A DNA stretch of 64,000 nt from Paucimonas lemoignei. GTDB lineage: Bacteria > Pseudomonadota > Gammaproteobacteria > Pseudomonadales > Pseudomonadaceae. Position numbers and translations under genes: made by a program. A model generated the notes under the pieces. That model was not told the DNA's origin. It was given only the letters and a program-made list of their open reading frames with translations, and searched no databases. Location: positions 5,114,001 through 5,178,000 of the forward strand of contig LS483371.1 in assembly GCA_900475325.1 (NCBI GenBank), given 5' to 3'. Shown here piece after piece: positions 62,530 to 64,000 of the stretch (positions within the stretch are counted from its first letter, which is position 1; every line of letters starts with the position of its first letter).

Positions 62530-64000
62530 CTAAACCACCGCCAACCGCTCACCGTCAAACCACGGCTCGATTTCTTTCGACGGTATTGGCCGGGAGAACA
62601 GGTAGCCCTGGGCACGGGCGCAGCCCAGGCTTTTGAGGGCGTTGAGTTCGGCGTCGGTCTCCACGCCTTCGACGATGCACTCCAACTGCATGTCGGCGCA
62701 CAGCGCGAGCAGGGATTTGACGATTTTGAAACTCGCAGGGTTCAGGTGGATGTCGGTGACGAAGGTGCGGTCGACTTTGAGTTTGGTTAGGGACAACGCA
62801 TGGATCTGGCTCAGGCTTGAATAGCCGGTGCCGAAATCATCCAGCGAAATACCGCACCCCAGGCCACGAAACAGGGCGATGGCGCGCTGGGTTTGCGCCA
62901 GGTCCTGAATGACCGCCGTCTCGGTGATTTCAAGGTCCACGCAGGACGGGTCGAACGCGCTGTCCTGAATAATCCGCGCAATCTGCTGTGCAGCGTCTTC
63001 GGACCCGCAGTCGTGAGCAGACAGATTGAACGACAGCCGAATGCCCTTGGGCCAGGTAACCGCTGCCTGCAGAGCCTTGGTCAGCAGCGGCACGGTCAGG
63101 CGGTTGACCATACCGATACGCTCGGCGATGGGGATGAATTCGCTGGGCTGCACATTGCCTAGCTCCGGGCTCTGCCAGCGTGCCAGGGCTTCGAAGGCCA
63201 CGGTGCGTTGCGTGTGAATATCCACAATTGGCTGGAACACCAGGTAAAACTCATCGTCCAGTTCAGCCCGGCGCAATGCCTGCTCGGTCAGCCCCTGTCG
63301 GTTGAGCTGCTGGCGGTGCGCGGCGCTGAACAGGCAGACCGTGCCCGGCCGGTGGCGTTTGCTCTGATAGAGCGCGTAGTCGGCGTATTCATAGATTTCC
63401 GTGTCGCAGCCGGCCAGGTCCGGGAAAGTCGCCAATCCCAGTGAGGCACTGATCTGAATCGGGATATCCACCAGAATGAAAGGCTCGCGCATGCGCGCAC
63501 AAATCTTCTCGCCGAAGGCCAGCAACTGAGCGTCGCATTTGGCATCGGGAATGATCAGCGCAAACTCGTCGCCCCCCAGCCGGGCCAGGTGCACGCCATC
63601 TTCCAGCAATCCGGTCAGGCGCTTGCCCACCTGGTACAACAATTTGTCGCCCACGCTGTGGCCGTACAGATCGTTAACCGGTTTGAAGCCATCCAGATCA
63701 ATGAGGCCCACCGCCAGCCGCTGGTTGTTCAAGCGGGCCTCGGCGAGCATCGAATCCAGACGCGTGAAGAACTTGCGACGGTTGGCCAGCCCGGTAAGGC
63801 TGTCCAGATTGGCCATCTGCTGGTTTTCGTTACTGAGCTTCTCGGTGCGCGCCTGCATGTTAACCAGCCGGGTGAAGTCCCCGTACTGGCTTTTGAGGAT
63901 CGACAGCATGGCGATGGACACCAGCAACACGTCTATCGCCGTGGCAATAAAGGTGATGTTGTTGCTAGTGCCGAAGAACACCACAAACGCGGTGTTGACC
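62530..64000 (-). CDS. GGDEF-EAL cyclic-di-GMP protein (N-terminus outside window)
   Basis: At least 490 residues, open to the right edge. The visible N-terminus has a membrane helix (FIATAIDVLLVSIAMLSIL) and a short coiled stretch, so sensory helices probably lie beyond the window. The GGDEF domain has an intact LARLGGDEFALII motif; no RxxD inhibitory site is seen five residues before it. The EAL domain is also intact: FEALARWQ, LSFNLSAHD, EITETAV, DDFGTGYSSL, and the C-terminal VEGVETDAEL. Either or both activities are possible: synthesis or breakdown of cyclic di-GMP. It is transcribed towards the LysR gene. Confidence 0.92.
   Translation of the reverse strand, partial: VNTAFVVFFGTSNNITFIATAIDVLLVSIAMLSILKSQYGDFTRLVNMQARTEKLSNENQQMANLDSLTGLANRRKFFTRLDSMLAEARLNNQRLAVGLIDLDGFKPVNDLYGHSVGDKLLYQVGKRLTGLLEDGVHLARLGGDEFALIIPDAKCDAQLLAFGEKICARMREPFILVDIPIQISASLGLATFPDLAGCDTEIYEYADYALYQSKRHRPGTVCLFSAAHRQQLNRQGLTEQALRRAELDDEFYLVFQPIVDIHTQRTVAFEALARWQSPELGNVQPSEFIPIAERIGMVNRLTVPLLTKALQAAVTWPKGIRLSFNLSAHDCGSEDAAQQIARIIQDSAFDPSCVDLEITETAVIQDLAQTQRAIALFRGLGCGISLDDFGTGYSSLSQIHALSLTKLKVDRTFVTDIHLNPASFKIVKSLLALCADMQLECIVEGVETDAELNALKSLGCARAQGYLFSRPIPSKEIEPWFDGERLAVV

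Overview
The window is a piece of a GC-rich gammaproteobacterial chromosome and almost certainly comes from Pseudomonas, fluorescens/putida-like rather than aeruginosa. Three things point there. Gene order from roxSR through the dipeptide-transport locus and piuBAC to speC follows P. aeruginosa PA4493-PA4519 (recalled, not searched). The intergenic gaps hold several families of Pseudomonas-type REP inverted repeats. The regulators and transporters are typical of the genus. No rRNA, tRNA, CRISPR array, transposase or prophage gene was recognised.

Layout. 1-3.6 kb: a YddA/SbmA-like ABC exporter (cut by the left edge) and the RoxSR redox two-component system. 3.8-6.4 kb: a periplasmic SIMPL protein and a HET-C-family protein resembling PhcA, with an HxxxDxxxH motif. 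6.6-19.3 kb: a complete di/oligopeptide uptake locus with four DppA-like binding proteins, an OprD-family porin and DppBCDF. 19.7-26.3 kb: the iron-uptake group piuB, piuA, piuC and a Sel1-repeat gene. 26.6-29.8 kb: a lower-GC, two-gene alpha-pore-forming-toxin locus related to xenorhabdolysin (XaxA/XaxB), set into the conserved backbone just before speC. 29.9-34.9 kb: ornithine decarboxylase, a TonB-dependent siderophore receptor and a small DUF6124-like gene behind a structured leader. 35-40.4 kb: an osmoprotectant (OpuC-type) ABC operon, with prfC divergent from it. 40.7-50.1 kb: gamma-glutamyltransferase, three LysR regulators, an MdaB-like quinone reductase, a TSUP exporter, a cupin, and a class II aldolase/2-hydroxyacid dehydrogenase pair. 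50.7-58.1 kb: a catabolic-looking operon with an ArgH-like lyase, a polar amino-acid ABC transporter, two NodB-fold hydrolases and an MmgE/PrpD protein. 58.5-62.3 kb: mmsB, mmsA and a divergent LysR gene. 62.5 kb to the right edge: a GGDEF-EAL protein (N-terminus outside the window).

The most interesting candidates are: (i) the toxin locus, whose first protein looks like a full XaxA module joined to a second module of XaxB size, followed by a separate small helical subunit; (ii) the ArgH-like/MmgE-PrpD/NodB/ABC operon, whose lyase and epimerase families match those known for iminodisuccinate- or EDDS-type aminopolycarboxylates; (iii) the HET-C-like protein, a possible anti-eukaryote factor; and (iv) unusual repeat architecture, including a 145-bp tandem REP array, a 31-bp perfect palindrome in front of a LysR gene, and a multi-hairpin intergenic element.

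Limits: everything was read by eye. Family calls rest on recognised motifs and remembered homologues, and no alignment or database search was run.
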